This document shows positions 6,800 to 7,300 of a stretch of DNA of 7,300 bases, one piece after another. Position 1 is the stretch's first letter; each line of letters starts with the position of its first letter. The notes below the pieces were generated by a model. The model did no database searches, was not told where the DNA came from, and saw only the letters and a list, made by a program, of their open reading frames with translations. The position numbers were made by a program, and so were the translations under genes. This DNA is from Chitinophaga pinensis (GTDB taxonomy: Bacteria; Bacteroidota; Bacteroidia; Chitinophagales; Chitinophagaceae), in NCBI GenBank assembly GCA_945872805.1, contig CAMCBE010000098.1, positions 1 to 7,300 of the forward strand. The letters run 5' to 3'.

Positions 6800-7300
6800 A
6801 TGACTACATTGAATGGTTATTTCATGTCATATCAAAAAACAGCATCAACATTACTTGCTTCGTATACTTATGTTGAACCCTTTGCAGCGTATTTAAAGAA
6901 ATATTTTAAACAGCATCACAAATTTGGGTCTAGAGATCGAAAAGTTATTTCAGATTTGTGTTACGGGTTTTTCAGAATTGGCAAGTCGGCTGATCAATAT
7001 ACACTCGATGATCAATTGCAAATTGGGTTCTTTCTTACTCATTCACAAGACAATGGTTATTTAACTTTACTACAGCCAAGTTGGATTGAACAACTAACTA
7101 ATTCGATTGATCTTAAACTAAATTTCATTACGTCTATATATTCATCATTTGATGAAACTAAGATTTTTCCTTTTTCAGCTCAAGTAGATGATTCATTAGA
7201 GGCGGACCAGTTTAGAAATTCACATCTAGTAAAACCTTCTTTTTTCATTCGAATCAGACCAGGTAGGTCTGAGCTAGTGATCAAGAAATTAATGGAGGCC
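6800..7300 (+). CDS. RsmB/NOP-family RNA (cytosine-5) methyltransferase, N-terminal part
   Basis: An open frame of 167 codons with no stop runs off the right edge, so the gene is 3'-truncated by the window. The N-terminal region resembles that of Bacteroidota RsmB/NOP class I SAM-dependent rRNA methyltransferases: a helical start (GYFMSYQKTASTLL), then FAAYLKKYFKQHHKFGSRDR (28-47) and KVISDLCYGFFRIG (48-61), and later KPSFFIRIRPGRSELVIKKL (145-164), which usually leads into the catalytic domain. The SAM-binding motifs and the catalytic cysteines are beyond the window, so activity cannot be judged. The ATG at 6800 lies 24 bp after the sucB stop with no terminator between; an alternative ATG at 6824 would remove eight residues, but GYF fits the family's start. 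It is probably co-transcribed with sucAB. The exact target (16S C967 in E. coli RsmB) cannot be assigned, so I give no symbol. Confidence 0.85.
   Translation, partial: MTTLNGYFMSYQKTASTLLASYTYVEPFAAYLKKYFKQHHKFGSRDRKVISDLCYGFFRIGKSADQYTLDDQLQIGFFLTHSQDNGYLTLLQPSWIEQLTNSIDLKLNFITSIYSSFDETKIFPFSAQVDDSLEADQFRNSHLVKPSFFIRIRPGRSELVIKKLMEA

Overview
This window is a stretch of ordinary housekeeping chromosome, most likely from a member of the phylum Bacteroidota. The case rests on several points. The DNA is AT-rich. No gene start has a well-spaced Shine-Dalgarno sequence. A perfect TAnnTTTG-type -7 element lies ahead of rpsT. The proteins also have the Bacteroidota style, for example GuaA with LSGSPFSVND and S20 ending in KAANLKSSLTKAI. 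I recognised these from memory and did not search, so an order-level placement (Chitinophagales or Sphingobacteriales-like) is only a guess.

Layout, left to right. At 1-696 (+) is the 3' part of a TolB-like/PD40 beta-propeller gene whose start lies outside the window. It converges, across 34 bp, on guaA (731-2266, -), the GMP synthase gene. Upstream of guaA on the same strand is rpsT (2373-2627, -), ribosomal protein bS20. The two are separated by a strong intrinsic terminator at 2318-2355. A 179-bp divergent intergenic region (2628-2806) holds the rpsT promoter and presumably that of sucA. On the + strand, sucA (2807-5539, 2-oxoglutarate dehydrogenase E1) and sucB (5573-6775, dihydrolipoamide succinyltransferase E2) follow each other closely. 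After a further 24 bp comes the 5' part of an RsmB/NOP-family RNA methyltransferase gene (6800 onward), cut by the window edge.

Functionally, sucA and sucB encode two of the three parts of the TCA-cycle 2-oxoglutarate dehydrogenase complex. The E3 gene (lpd) is not present here and must be supplied from elsewhere. guaA belongs to purine synthesis, rpsT to the small ribosomal subunit, and the methyltransferase to rRNA modification. All complete reading frames are intact and carry the expected catalytic motifs. I saw no mobile element, CRISPR array, tRNA or rRNA gene, prophage or sign of transfer. I found no previously undescribed system; the findings are small regulatory or contextual points with low interest scores.
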